A stretch of 64,000 nucleotides of DNA from Sphingomonas lacunae (GTDB lineage Bacteria > Pseudomonadota > Alphaproteobacteria > Sphingomonadales > Sphingomonadaceae). Positions within the stretch are counted from its first letter, which is position 1; every line of letters starts with the position of its first letter. Under the pieces are notes generated by a model. That model ran no database searches. It was given only the letters and a program-made list of their open reading frames with translations, and was not told the DNA's origin. Below, piece after piece: positions 26,758-37,324 of this stretch. The DNA is taken from contig NZ_CP053015.1 in assembly GCF_012979535.1 (NCBI RefSeq), forward strand, positions 2,294,001 through 2,358,000, read 5' to 3'. The position numbers and the translations under genes were made by a program.

Positions 26758-28911
26758 TTATCCGCGACGCCAGCGGTGATAACGTTCGACAAAGGCCAGG
26801 AGCCGTTCAGGCTTGCGCGCCTTTTTCCACTCGCCAGCCACATATTTGTTGGCTTCGGCCATGGTCGGGTAACTGTGGATGGTGCCCATGATCTTGTTGA
26901 GACCCAGCCCATGCTTCATCGCCAGCACATATTCGGCGAGGAGTTCCCCAGCATTGTGACCAACGATGGTGACGCCGAGAATGCGGTCCTTGCCAGGCAC
27001 TGTCAGCAGTTTGATGAAGCCCTGGGTGGCGCTGTCGGCGATCGCACGGTCCAGTTCGTGCAGATCAAAGCGGGTAACGTCATAGGCAATGCCTTGCGCC
27101 AGAGCCTCCTGCTCATTCAGTCCGACACGGGCGACTTCGGGATCGGTGAAGGTAGTAGCAGGAATGACCCGGTAGTCCGCCTTGAACCGCCAAAATTGAC
27201 CGAACAGTGCGTTGACACTGGCGAACCATGCCTGATGCGCGGCCGTGTGGGTCAACTGATAAGGGCCAGCGACATCGCCCGCAGCATAGATGTTGGGATA
27301 TAGGGTCGCAAGATAATCGTCAGTGACGACGGTGCGTTCGGTTTCGATCCCCAATTCTTCGAGGCCATAGCCCGACAATCGCGCCTTGCGCCCGACCGCG
27401 ATGATCAGCGCGTCATAGGCGAGGACGCGTTGCACACCGTCATGGCTTACGATCAGGGCGCGTTCACCGCCCTTGCTTTCAAAGCGTTCGGCCGTGTGCC
27501 CGGTAAGCACCTGTACTCCATCTGCTTCCAGTGTCGCGCGGGCCGCTTCGGCGACGTCCGAATCCTCACGCGGAAGGATTCGCTGGCCCATTTCTACGAG
27601 GCTGACCTCAGCGCCGAGCCGGGCAAGGGCCTGTCCCAGTTCCGACCCGATAGGACCTCCGCCCAGCACAACTATGCGGCGCGGCAATTCGTCGAGTGTG
27701 GCGAACGTCTCCCACAGCGTGTCGCTGGTCAGATAGCCGCTTGCCTCGATGCCGGGGAGAGCAGGGATCAAGGGGGCGGCACCAGCGGCGATGATGATCG
27801 AACGCGTGGTCAGGCGCTGGCTGCTGCCATCATTCCCGGTGATCTCGACCGTCCATGGATCGACAATGCGGGCGTGCCCCTTGACCACATCGACGCCCAG
27901 ACCGGTGTAGCGTTCGACACTGTCATGCGGTTCGATGGCGGTTATGATGTCCTCAACCCGCTGCATCACTGCCTTGAAGCTGAAAGCGGGAACGGTGGCG
28001 TGCAAGCCATAGCGATCGGCATGGCGCATTTGGTGCGCGACCTTGGCCGATTTGATCAGCGCCTTTGAGGGCACACAGCCATAGTTGAGGCAATCGCCGC
28101 CCATCTTTGATGCTTCTACCAGGGTCACCTTCGCCTTGACCGTGGCGGCGATGTAGGACGAGACAAGCCCCGCAGCGCCCGCGCCTATGACGATGAGGTT
28201 GCGGTCAAACCGCGCCGGTCGTTTCCAGCCGGCGTAGACCCGGCGGCGCTTGATCAGGGTCATCACCCATTTGCCGACCCAAGGCAGGGCACCAAGCGCA
28301 GTGAAGGATGCGAGCAGGGCGGGCGAGGCTATGTCCGACAGGCTTTCGATCCGGGCCAGTTGTGTGCCCGCATTGACATAGACGATGGTGCCGAGGACCA
28401 TCCCGACCTGGCTGACCCAATAATAGGTCCAGGTACGGATCGGCGTCAGCCCCATCAGCAGGTTGACCGCGAAAAAGGGAAACACTGGTACGAGGCGCAG
28501 CGAGAAGAGGTAAAAGGCGCCATCGCGCGCCACCCCTTCATTGACCGCGCGCAAGCGGGTGCCAAACCGGTTTTGCACCGCATCATGAAACAGGTAACGC
28601 GACGCGAGAAAGGCGAGGGTGGCACCAATCGAGGAGGCGAAGGACACCAGCAGCAATCCCGTCGGAAGGCCGAATATCGCGCCTGCCGCCAACGTCATGA
28701 TCGCGGCGCCCGGCAGTGAAAGGGCGGTAACCAACACATAGACGGCAAAGAAAAGCGCCAGCAGCAGCAGGGGGTTGGCTTGGTAAAATCGTTCGAGAGC
28801 GGCTTGCTGGGCCTTCAATTGCTCAAGCGTCAGATAATGGCCGAGATCAAGCAGATGCCATGCGGCGATGGCCGTGATGAGCAGGGCGGCGATGACTAGA
28901 GGTTTCTTCAC
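26758..28911 (-). CDS. VTT/TVP38 membrane domain fused to mercuric reductase-like oxidoreductase
   Basis: 717-residue fusion. Residues 1-225 form a polytopic VTT/TVP38 (DedA-like) domain with LPGAAIMTLAAGAIFGLPTG and FSLRLVPVFPFFAVNLLMG. Residues about 238-700 form a dinucleotide-disulfide reductase: FAD site VIGAGAAGLVSSY, redox pair C274-x4-C279 in GGDCLNYGCVPSK, NAD(P) site VVLGGGPIGSELGQALARLG, second FAD motif IYAAGDVAG, and a dimerisation domain. The C-terminal Cys pair of true mercuric reductases is absent. The substrate is unknown. The start is GTG. Confidence 0.88.
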   Translation of the reverse strand: MKKPLVIAALLITAIAAWHLLDLGHYLTLEQLKAQQAALERFYQANPLLLLALFFAVYVLVTALSLPGAAIMTLAAGAIFGLPTGLLLVSFASSIGATLAFLASRYLFHDAVQNRFGTRLRAVNEGVARDGAFYLFSLRLVPVFPFFAVNLLMGLTPIRTWTYYWVSQVGMVLGTIVYVNAGTQLARIESLSDIASPALLASFTALGALPWVGKWVMTLIKRRRVYAGWKRPARFDRNLIVIGAGAAGLVSSYIAATVKAKVTLVEASKMGGDCLNYGCVPSKALIKSAKVAHQMRHADRYGLHATVPAFSFKAVMQRVEDIITAIEPHDSVERYTGLGVDVVKGHARIVDPWTVEITGNDGSSQRLTTRSIIIAAGAAPLIPALPGIEASGYLTSDTLWETFATLDELPRRIVVLGGGPIGSELGQALARLGAEVSLVEMGQRILPREDSDVAEAARATLEADGVQVLTGHTAERFESKGGERALIVSHDGVQRVLAYDALIIAVGRKARLSGYGLEELGIETERTVVTDDYLATLYPNIYAAGDVAGPYQLTHTAAHQAWFASVNALFGQFWRFKADYRVIPATTFTDPEVARVGLNEQEALAQGIAYDVTRFDLHELDRAIADSATQGFIKLLTVPGKDRILGVTIVGHNAGELLAEYVLAMKHGLGLNKIMGTIHSYPTMAEANKYVAGEWKKARKPERLLAFVERYHRWRRG

Positions 28912-28965
28912 ACTGCATCCGATCGCTATGGCTGGTCCAGGCCGGTCGATTGTCGGCGATCGGAC

Positions 28966-30153
28966 TTACCGGCCCTGCGCATCAGAGTCGACAGCCGTCC
29001 CGTCGGCAACCGTCAGCGGTAACAGGGTGCCCGCCGTTCGTGTGCCGGGGTGAGGGCTGTGGCGGGCGACAAAGCGGCGGTCGATCCAGTCCTTGAGGCG
29101 CCAGACCCATCGCCCGATGGCCATGAAACCTCCCCACGAAAGAATGGCGCGCCTGTTGCCCAAAGCCAGGAGATAGAGCGTGCGGCGGCGCGGCTGATAG
29201 CGCGACGGTTTGGTGCCGCTGATCGCAGCGCGGAGGTTCGCGGCCAGCACGGGGCCAGCCTTGACCGCGTGCACACCGGACCGTTCGAGCCGCCGGTCAA
29301 CCCGCTCGATAATGTCGCCAGCCGCAAATATGGCGGGGTGGGACGTGCTGCGCATGTCTGCGCCGACTGCGACGAAACCCGATGGCGTGCAGGCCAGACC
29401 TGAGCTGGCAAGCCAGGCTGGTGCCCGGCTGCCGGTCGCGGCGATGACGCAATCGACGTTGAGTGCCGCCCCGTTCGACAGCCAGAGCGCGCCCTCCCTG
29501 CCGGTGGCCCGGGCGAAATGGACCTCGACCCCGCGTCCAGCCAGTTGTGCCAGCGCCGCTTTCCGGACACGGGGGGAGTGGCCGGCAAGAAATCCGTCCT
29601 GCGGCGTAACCAGCGCAACCCGGGCTGTCCCCGGCCTGCGATCCAGCGCGCTGGCGACGGCAAGCGCGATCTCGACCCCCGCCGCGCCGCCGCCAACTAT
29701 GGCGACACTGATGGACGCGGCGCTGGATTGTGTTTCCAGAAAGGACGTCCAGCCTGCCATGAAACCTGGCACCGGTCGGATCGGCAGCACTCTGTCACCC
29801 AGCGCGGCAAGCGCCGCGACATCCGCCTCCCCGCCGGTTGCAAGGGACAGGAGGTCAAAGGCGATGTCCTGACCGGATGCGAGGGTGAGGATGTTGCGTC
29901 GGGTGTCGATGCCGATGGCGTCGGTGACAATCAGTTTGGCACCTGCCCGTGCCGCCATCGGCTCCAGATCGATCATGAGCTCTTCGGCCCGGTAATGGCC
30001 GGCCAGCCAACCCGGCAGCATGCCGGAATAGGCGGTGTGAGACGACGAACTGACCAGCCAGCGGTCGCTATCGGGTAATGGGTTCAGGGCCCAGTCCGCC
30101 AGTACAGCGAGATGGGCATGCCCCCCGCCTGCCAGAATGACGCGTTTGCTCAT
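28966..30153 (-). CDS. Pyridine nucleotide-disulfide oxidoreductase, SelD-associated type
   Basis: 395-residue FAD protein resembling the NDH-2-like family that in other bacteria forms the N-terminal half of selenophosphate synthetase fusions. The features are VILAGGGHAHLAVLADWAL (FAD site with the His-Ala-His), YSGMLPGWLAGHYRAEELMIDL, VAIVGGGAAGVEIALAVASAL (NAD(P) site) and IFAAGDIIE. No SelD domain follows here. It lies about 55 bases upstream of the VTT-reductase gene on the same strand, so both may act in one redox route at the membrane. Confidence 0.85.
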   Translation of the reverse strand: MSKRVILAGGGHAHLAVLADWALNPLPDSDRWLVSSSSHTAYSGMLPGWLAGHYRAEELMIDLEPMAARAGAKLIVTDAIGIDTRRNILTLASGQDIAFDLLSLATGGEADVAALAALGDRVLPIRPVPGFMAGWTSFLETQSSAASISVAIVGGGAAGVEIALAVASALDRRPGTARVALVTPQDGFLAGHSPRVRKAALAQLAGRGVEVHFARATGREGALWLSNGAALNVDCVIAATGSRAPAWLASSGLACTPSGFVAVGADMRSTSHPAIFAAGDIIERVDRRLERSGVHAVKAGPVLAANLRAAISGTKPSRYQPRRRTLYLLALGNRRAILSWGGFMAIGRWVWRLKDWIDRRFVARHSPHPGTRTAGTLLPLTVADGTAVDSDAQGR

Positions 30154-30276
30154 GCCTGTTCCATCATCCCGTCAGCACATGGCTGTACCAGTAGGTGGCG
30201 GTGTCCGGCCATCGGACGCCGGGTGTTTTTTGCCGCCGTGATTGACCTTTGGCCAGTTTCCTGCTGACTTCTTGGC

Positions 30277-31035
30277 ATGACAGACAATCCTTCTGACGCT
30301 CCGCGCATCTCGATCTGGGCACCGCGCCTCGCGCTGTGGTCGCTTGTCCTTGCGATCGCCTCGCTGCTGATTGCCTTCACCGGGCTGACTCTCGCCCGAT
30401 ATGATGTGATCGGCAAGCTGGCGGGCTTTGCAGCGATGATGGGTGGAGGGCTGGTGGCGGCGATGGCCCTGCTGGCAGGGCTGCTGGCGCTCTTTGCCGG
30501 GCGCAAGGCTGACAATGCGCGACGCGGCCGTGCCCTGACTGCGATTGCCATTGGCGCGCTGTTCGTCGGATTTCTTGTCAGCCGGCCGATGGCGGCGGGC
30601 GAAGTGCCGGCCATCCACGATGTCACGACAGACATTGCCAATCCGCCGCAGTTTGAACGCCTGCCGCTGAGGGCGGACAATCTGGCTGGCGTCGAAACTG
30701 TCGAGAATTGGCGCAGGTTGCATGCGGGTGCCTATGGCCATTTGCAGCCGCTTGTCCTTGCCAAACCGGTGGCTGAGGTTACCGACGCAGCGACCCGCAT
30801 TGCCCGTGAATCGGGCTGGGAGATAGCGGTCAGCGATCCTGCACGCGGACATGTCGAAGCTACGGCCAGCGTCTCCTATATCCGGTTCAAGGATGATGTG
30901 GTGATCCGCATCTCCCCCACTGCCGATGGCCGGTCGCGCGTGGACATGCGGTCGGTCAGCCGCGTCGGCGTTTCCGACTTTGGCGTCAATGCCCGGCGTA
31001 TCGACGAGTTTCTGAAGGCGCTGTCCGCGGCCTGA
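30277..31035 (+). CDS. DUF1499 domain membrane protein
   Basis: 252 residues: three hydrophobic segments in the first 110 residues (about 15-40, 50-72 and 85-105), then a soluble DUF1499 domain with YGHLQPLVL, ATRIARESGWEI, GHVEATASVSYIRFKDDVVIRI and a C-terminal RRIDEFLKAL helix. The function of DUF1499 is unknown. It is a monocistronic gene divergent from the oxidoreductase pair. No strong ribosome site is visible before the ATG. Confidence 0.85.
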   Translation: MTDNPSDAPRISIWAPRLALWSLVLAIASLLIAFTGLTLARYDVIGKLAGFAAMMGGGLVAAMALLAGLLALFAGRKADNARRGRALTAIAIGALFVGFLVSRPMAAGEVPAIHDVTTDIANPPQFERLPLRADNLAGVETVENWRRLHAGAYGHLQPLVLAKPVAEVTDAATRIARESGWEIAVSDPARGHVEATASVSYIRFKDDVVIRISPTADGRSRVDMRSVSRVGVSDFGVNARRIDEFLKALSAA

Positions 31036-31174
31036 TAGTGTCCCCGGACCAAGCAGATCGGTCAGTCCCCGGCGGTCGCCGACGTAGCCGCCACAGGTCA
31101 AATGATGACCGGCCCACCAATCGGGAAGGGCCTTGTGGAACCGCACGCAATTTTTAACCGGAAACAGTGGAAGA

Positions 31175-31250
<76 letters not shown>

Positions 31251-31415
31251 CCCCATGCCCTTTCGGACCACCGCTGAAACCTTTGGGGCGGAGGGCTGGT
31301 GAGACCTCCCCGTCAGCGGAGATGGGCCGTTAGCAGGATGTTTTTGCCAGTGCAACGCCCTGACCGGCGGCAGGACGAAATTTTTTGCGCTGAAGGCACG
31401 ACATTCCCAACCGGG

Positions 31416-32531
31416 TCAGTCGATCCGGCCGCCGCTGCGCTTGGTCTGCCGATCAATGCTCATGATGATGCCGATGCAAATCATGACAGTCAGCATCGAA
31501 GACCCGCCATAGGACATGAATGGCAGCGGAATGCCAACCACCGGGGCAAGGCCAACGACCATCAGCAGGTTGACCGCCATGTAGAAGAAGATCGTCATGG
31601 TCAGTCCGCCAGCGGCGAGCCGGCCAAAGCGGCTGCTGCTGCCCAACGCCACGCGCCAGCCCCAGCGGAACAGCAAGAGGAAGCCGCCGATGAGCAGCAG
31701 CCCGCCGAGCAGGCCCCATTCCTCTGACATGGTGGCAAAGACAAAGTCGGTCTGTCGTTCCGGCAGATAATTGAGCCGCGATTGGGTTCCGTTGAGGAAG
31801 CCTTTGCCAAAAAGTCCGCCCGAGCCGATCGCGATTTTCGACTGGGTGATATGATAACCGGTGCCGAGCGGATCACTTTCAGGGTTCAGAAAGGTCAGCA
31901 CGCGATTTTGCTGATATTCGTGCAACATGCTGAACAATACAGGCAAGGAGGCTAGGCCAAGCAGGCCGGTGCCGACAAACCAGCGCATCGGCAAGCCGGC
32001 GAGAAAGGCAACGGTGACGCCCCCTACGCCAATGGCAATGGCAGTGCCCAGATCAGGCTGGAGCATCACCAGCGCCATTGGCAGACCGAGGGCCACCAGC
32101 GCCGGCCACAGCGATGACCATCGGCCCATATGACCCGGCGGGACCATGCCATAGAAATGCGCCAGAGCCAGCACCACCGCCGGCTTCATGAATTCCGACG
32201 GTTGCAACCGCATGAAGCCGAGTTCGAGCCAGCGCTGGCTGCCACCCTTTACCGCTCCAAGCAACTCCACACCAAAGAGAGCGAGGAGCACCATGACAAA
32301 GGCGGGCAAGGTCATCATCCGCATGAAATCCTCACGGACGAAGCTGATGACAAATGCCATGATCAGAAAGATGACGAATCGCGTTACATGGGCACTGGCC
32401 CAGGGCGACATGCTGCCCCCTGCGGCCGAAAACAGGACCAGCGTGCCGAAGCCCGCCAGCGCACAGAGCAGCGCGGTCAATTTCCAGGGAAAAGCCTGTG
32501 CGACGGCATTGGGAACGATCGGACTGCTCAT
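31416..32531 (-). CDS. rodA: Rod shape-determining protein RodA, SEDS peptidoglycan polymerase
   Basis: Integral-membrane SEDS glycosyltransferase that polymerises glycan strands during lateral wall growth with its partner PBP2. The 371-residue product has about ten membrane segments and the SEDS motifs GSQRWLELGFMRLQPSEFMKPAVV, LMQPDLGTAIAIGVGG (with the conserved Asp) and the C-terminal VVGIPLPFMSYGGSSML. The ATG overlaps the mrdA stop (ATGA). It is the last gene of the mre operon. Confidence 0.96.
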   Translation of the reverse strand: MSSPIVPNAVAQAFPWKLTALLCALAGFGTLVLFSAAGGSMSPWASAHVTRFVIFLIMAFVISFVREDFMRMMTLPAFVMVLLALFGVELLGAVKGGSQRWLELGFMRLQPSEFMKPAVVLALAHFYGMVPPGHMGRWSSLWPALVALGLPMALVMLQPDLGTAIAIGVGGVTVAFLAGLPMRWFVGTGLLGLASLPVLFSMLHEYQQNRVLTFLNPESDPLGTGYHITQSKIAIGSGGLFGKGFLNGTQSRLNYLPERQTDFVFATMSEEWGLLGGLLLIGGFLLLFRWGWRVALGSSSRFGRLAAGGLTMTIFFYMAVNLLMVVGLAPVVGIPLPFMSYGGSSMLTVMICIGIIMSIDRQTKRSGGRID

Positions 32532-34630
32532 GGCGGCGTTCCGACAGCCGGAGTGATGGTCTGGGCGGGTGGTGCGGCTGGTGCAGCAGTTGGCGCTGGC
32601 ACTGACGCGCCCGGATCAGGGAGGGGCGCGGTGGCGGCAGGGGGGGCATTCGGCACTGCTGCCGGTGGTGCACCAGTGGCAGCCCCGACCTCGGGAGGTG
32701 TCGGCGCTGGTGACATTGGATTAGCGGCTGCCGCCTGATACGCCGCATAGCGCCGCTGAAGACGGTCGCGCATGGTGCCGCCCCAGCCAGCCTCAAGCGA
32801 GGCCAGTGTTTCGAGCGCCTGTGTCCGGTCATACAGGAAGGTCAGCACATCCTTGGCTACCGGAGCGGCAGCGCGGGCGCCGCCCAGTCCATGTTCGATG
32901 ACGACCGCCGCTGCATAGCGAGGTTCGTCGACCGGCGCGAAGCAGACAAACAGACCATGGTCGCGAAAGCGCCACTCCCCGCTCTGGCCGCGATTGGAGC
33001 CACGAATCCCACGTACCTGTGCTGTGCCGGTCTTTCCGCCCATGCGAATGTTGGGGATGGCCAGCCGGCTGCGGGCGCCTGTTCCGGCGGCATTGACCAC
33101 CCAGTCCATGCCCTGGCGTGCGGCATGGAAAAAGTCGGGCGAATAGGGCAGGGGATCAGGCAAAGCCGCCTGAGAATCCAATAGCAGGCGAGGCTCGACC
33201 TTTCGCCCTGTGGCGAGCCGCGCCGTCATGACCGCCAATTGCAGCGGGTTGACCGACATATAGCCTTGCCCGATCGTCGCGTTCAGCGTGTCGGATACGG
33301 ACCATGCCTGATCGAAGCGGCGCCGTTTCCACGCGCTGTCAGGCACGGTGCCATAGCGTTGACGTGTGCCGGGAAGTTCAAATTCCTCCCCCAGGCCAAA
33401 GGCTTTGGCAACCGGGGCGATGGCGTCGAAACCAACACGTTTGCCCATGGCATAGAAATAGGTGTTGCAGCTTTTCTCGATGGCATGGCGCATGTTGATG
33501 CTGCCATGCCGACCCAGGCACCCGAACCGGCGGTTGCCCAATGTATAGCCGCCATTGCAGAAGACTGTTTCCTCAGGATCAACGCCGGCGGCCTGAAAAG
33601 CCACGGCAATCATCGGCTTCAGAGTTGAGCCAGGGGGATAGAGGCCGCGCATCGCCTTGTTGAGCAGCGGAATATGATCGTCCTCGTTGAGCATCTTCCA
33701 TTCGAGCCGGCCAATGCCGTCGGTGAAGCTGTTCGGATCAAAGGCGGGCATCGAGCAGAGTGCCAATATGCCACCTGTAGTGACATCCAGAACGACGACC
33801 GCACCGGATTCCGTGCCGAGTCGGCGAGCGGCATAATCCTGCAAATCAGCATCAATCGTCAGTTGCAGTGTGCTGCCAGGCGTATCGTTGGTTGTTGCCA
33901 GTTCACGGACCAGCTTGCCGCGGGCGGTCACTTCGGCGCGTCGGGCACCCGGACGACCACGGAGCTCATTTTCGAAATCTTTCTCAATACCATCCTTACC
34001 GACCTTGAAACCCGGTGTGAGGAGTAGCGGATCGCGGCTTTCCTTGTATTGCTCGGCACTTGCCGACCCGACATAACCAATAAGATGGGCAACAGACGGT
34101 CCGGCGGGATAGTTTCGGACAAAGCCGCGGGCCGGCACCACACCAGGCAGTTCGGGCAGGTTGACCGAGACGGCGGCATAGCGCGTTTCGTCAAGGTCGG
34201 CGGCGACCTCAACCGGCTGTGCGCCGCCGCCTGCGTCGAGTTCACGGTTGATCCGGTCGACCGTGTCATTGTCGAGTTGAAGCAGTTCAGTCAGCCGTGT
34301 GATGACGGCGCTGCGGTTGTCCAGTCGATCGGGAATGATGTCGACCCGCAGGGCGACACGATTGTCGGCCAATGCCTTGCCATAGCGATCGACAATCCAG
34401 CCGCGCCGGGGCGGAATGAGCGTGAGGTTGACCCGGTTGCTTTCCGACAAAAGGGTGTAGCGTTCATTGTCGACGACCGACAAATAGGTCATCCGCGCGG
34501 CCAGCAAACCGGCGACGCCAACCTGCGCCCCACTCACCAGCATTGCCCGCCGCGTGAAGGTAAGCCGCTGCATCCCTTCGGTAATGCCGGGGTCAGGGCG
34601 AGGATTGGAACGGCGCCAGCGAAACTTCAT
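32528..34630 (-). CDS. mrdA: Penicillin-binding protein 2
   Basis: Class B transpeptidase that cross-links wall material in the elongation machine. It has one N-terminal membrane anchor, a pedestal/dimerisation domain, and a transpeptidase domain with the S-x-x-K active site at about residue 335 (GSTLKPM), S-x-N in EKSCNTYF and a K-T-G motif in MGGKTGTAQVRG. The last 70 residues are a Pro/Ala-rich low-complexity tail, and with them the 700-residue length exceeds the usual size. ATG 34630 overlaps the mreD stop. Confidence 0.95.
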   Translation of the reverse strand: MKFRWRRSNPRPDPGITEGMQRLTFTRRAMLVSGAQVGVAGLLAARMTYLSVVDNERYTLLSESNRVNLTLIPPRRGWIVDRYGKALADNRVALRVDIIPDRLDNRSAVITRLTELLQLDNDTVDRINRELDAGGGAQPVEVAADLDETRYAAVSVNLPELPGVVPARGFVRNYPAGPSVAHLIGYVGSASAEQYKESRDPLLLTPGFKVGKDGIEKDFENELRGRPGARRAEVTARGKLVRELATTNDTPGSTLQLTIDADLQDYAARRLGTESGAVVVLDVTTGGILALCSMPAFDPNSFTDGIGRLEWKMLNEDDHIPLLNKAMRGLYPPGSTLKPMIAVAFQAAGVDPEETVFCNGGYTLGNRRFGCLGRHGSINMRHAIEKSCNTYFYAMGKRVGFDAIAPVAKAFGLGEEFELPGTRQRYGTVPDSAWKRRRFDQAWSVSDTLNATIGQGYMSVNPLQLAVMTARLATGRKVEPRLLLDSQAALPDPLPYSPDFFHAARQGMDWVVNAAGTGARSRLAIPNIRMGGKTGTAQVRGIRGSNRGQSGEWRFRDHGLFVCFAPVDEPRYAAAVVIEHGLGGARAAAPVAKDVLTFLYDRTQALETLASLEAGWGGTMRDRLQRRYAAYQAAAANPMSPAPTPPEVGAATGAPPAAVPNAPPAATAPLPDPGASVPAPTAAPAAPPAQTITPAVGTPP

Positions 34631-35142
34631 CGCCGCAAGCGCCAACGGTCAAGCCGCGCCACGAGCAGCATGAACAGCGGCAAGAGGAACAACGAGAATA
34701 TCCACTGCGGTCCGACCAGCATGACTATGTCGCCCAGGCTTCCGGCACGGGCCAGTGCCGCCCCACAGACAAGCACAAACAGCAAGGCCACGCCACCGAT
34801 GATCCAGTCGACCCGATAGTCGCGCCAGACAATCTTGCGGTCAACCAGATCAATGGACAGCATGACGATAGTCCACAGTGCCACCGCACTGCCGACTGGC
34901 TGGCCGCTGACCAGATCATCGACAAAACCGAGCGGGATGCCGATCCAGATTGGCCAAACGTCGGAGCGCATCAGCCGCCAGCTGAGCAACATCAGCAGGC
35001 CCATCGGCGGCAGCAGTGGCGCATTGACGATGATTGGCAATGTGGTCAGCAGTGAAGCCAGCAACACCGACAAAGTTGGTGTAATGAGCAGCCGCCGTGG
35101 CGGTGCATAGGCATCATCTACGCTGTCATAGAGGGCGCTCAA
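34627..35142 (-). CDS. mreD: Rod shape-determining protein MreD
   Basis: Small polytopic membrane protein (171 residues, about five segments) of the elongation complex linking MreC to RodA/PBP2. The segment WPIWIGIPLGFVDDLVSGQPVGS is the recognisable family feature. The start is TTG, overlapping the mreC stop as TTGA, and the stop overlaps mrdA. Identification rests on the gene order as much as on sequence. Confidence 0.92.
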   Translation of the reverse strand: MSALYDSVDDAYAPPRRLLITPTLSVLLASLLTTLPIIVNAPLLPPMGLLMLLSWRLMRSDVWPIWIGIPLGFVDDLVSGQPVGSAVALWTIVMLSIDLVDRKIVWRDYRVDWIIGGVALLFVLVCGAALARAGSLGDIVMLVGPQWIFSLFLLPLFMLLVARLDRWRLRR

Positions 35143-36050
35143 GGGGTTGCTCCGCCGCCATTGCCGGCCTCCGGTGATTGTTCGGTCGGCGGTGGCGGTT
35201 CATCGAGATTGGCAGCCGAAGCGGGTTCGACGATAACAGCATCGGCCCGCCATGGGTCTGCCATCGGCCGGGCAAGAGCGCCATCATGGGTAAGTTGCAC
35301 GACCAGCGCCACGGGCGTGCGCGGCTGGTAAAGGCCCCCGACGCCGGATGCCAAAAGGACATCGCCGACCTTCAACGGATTGCCGGCGGCATTGAGGGGC
35401 CGCACCTCCAGAAGGTCATCCCCGCGGCCGCTGACCACCACCGCCAGTCCGTCGCGGCCGCGCCGCGCCGGAACGACATTCTTGCGGTCGGTAATCAACT
35501 GGATGCGGGACACAGATGGGCCGACTTCCAGCGTACGACCGATCAGGCCGGCGGCGGCACGGACTGGCTGTCCGGTACGCACGCCATCAGCAAAGCCTGC
35601 ATCAAGAATGGCGTAACGGTGGGTGCTGGTCGCGGACGTGGAAAGCAGCCGGCCAATGGCGACCGGTCGCACGTCGCCCCTGGTCAGGCCCAGCAACTGC
35701 TGCAACTGCCGATTTTCGGCTTCGAGTCCACGGGCGCGGATAAGTTCGCGGCGGGCTGCGGTCAGTTCCTGACGCAACTGGCGGTTCTGTGACCCGGCAT
35801 TCCACCAAGCGGCGATATTGTCATCCACCGCGCTGACCGACGAGGTCCCGGCGTTGATGACGCGGCCAACCGGTGCCGTGGCCTCAGCCACGACCATCCG
35901 CAAATTGCTGAATCCGACCGGGTCGACCATCCAGATGATGGCAGACAACAGGCCGGCGATGACCCCGGTGATGGCCACGACATAGGCCGCGAAGGCCCCA
36001 TATTGGGCCCGGCGGTCATATGCGCGGCGACCGGAGCTGGACGACGCCAT
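35139..36050 (-). CDS. mreC: Rod shape-determining protein MreC
   Basis: Single-pass membrane protein whose periplasmic part organises the elongation complex. A hydrophobic segment at about residues 20-42 is followed by a coiled coil (about 70-120, NRQLRQELTAARRELIRARG) and the beta-rich MreC domain with DAGFADGVRTGQPV and GLIGRTLEVGPSVSRIQLITD. The 303-residue length is typical and ends in a Pro-rich tail. mreB lies 19 bases upstream. Confidence 0.94.
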   Translation of the reverse strand: MASSSSGRRAYDRRAQYGAFAAYVVAITGVIAGLLSAIIWMVDPVGFSNLRMVVAEATAPVGRVINAGTSSVSAVDDNIAAWWNAGSQNRQLRQELTAARRELIRARGLEAENRQLQQLLGLTRGDVRPVAIGRLLSTSATSTHRYAILDAGFADGVRTGQPVRAAAGLIGRTLEVGPSVSRIQLITDRKNVVPARRGRDGLAVVVSGRGDDLLEVRPLNAAGNPLKVGDVLLASGVGGLYQPRTPVALVVQLTHDGALARPMADPWRADAVIVEPASAANLDEPPPPTEQSPEAGNGGGATP

Positions 36051-36069
36051 GCTGCTATCCCCGTGTGCC

Positions 36070-37173
<1,104 letters not shown>

Positions 37174-37324
37174 TTACGGCTCCGAAAAAACGGCTGACAG
37201 AGCCGCTTCCTACGGCTCTCCCGGTTCCATTGCAACGAGCCCCGGGAGCTGGTGCGGATGGACGGAAAGAATTACCGGTGGGAACGGGTCGCAGTGCCGC
37301 TTCGACTGCGCTAGGATGCACCCC

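Noticed and set aside
26685..26912. Longer start for the TonB-dependent receptor
   Set aside because: The upstream codons overlap the end of the VTT-reductase gene and have no signal peptide. The GTG at 26684 has a ribosome site and starts the signal.
28966..30153. Selenophosphate synthetase fusion
   Set aside because: The gene ends after the flavoprotein part. No SelD ATP-binding domain or selD gene follows.
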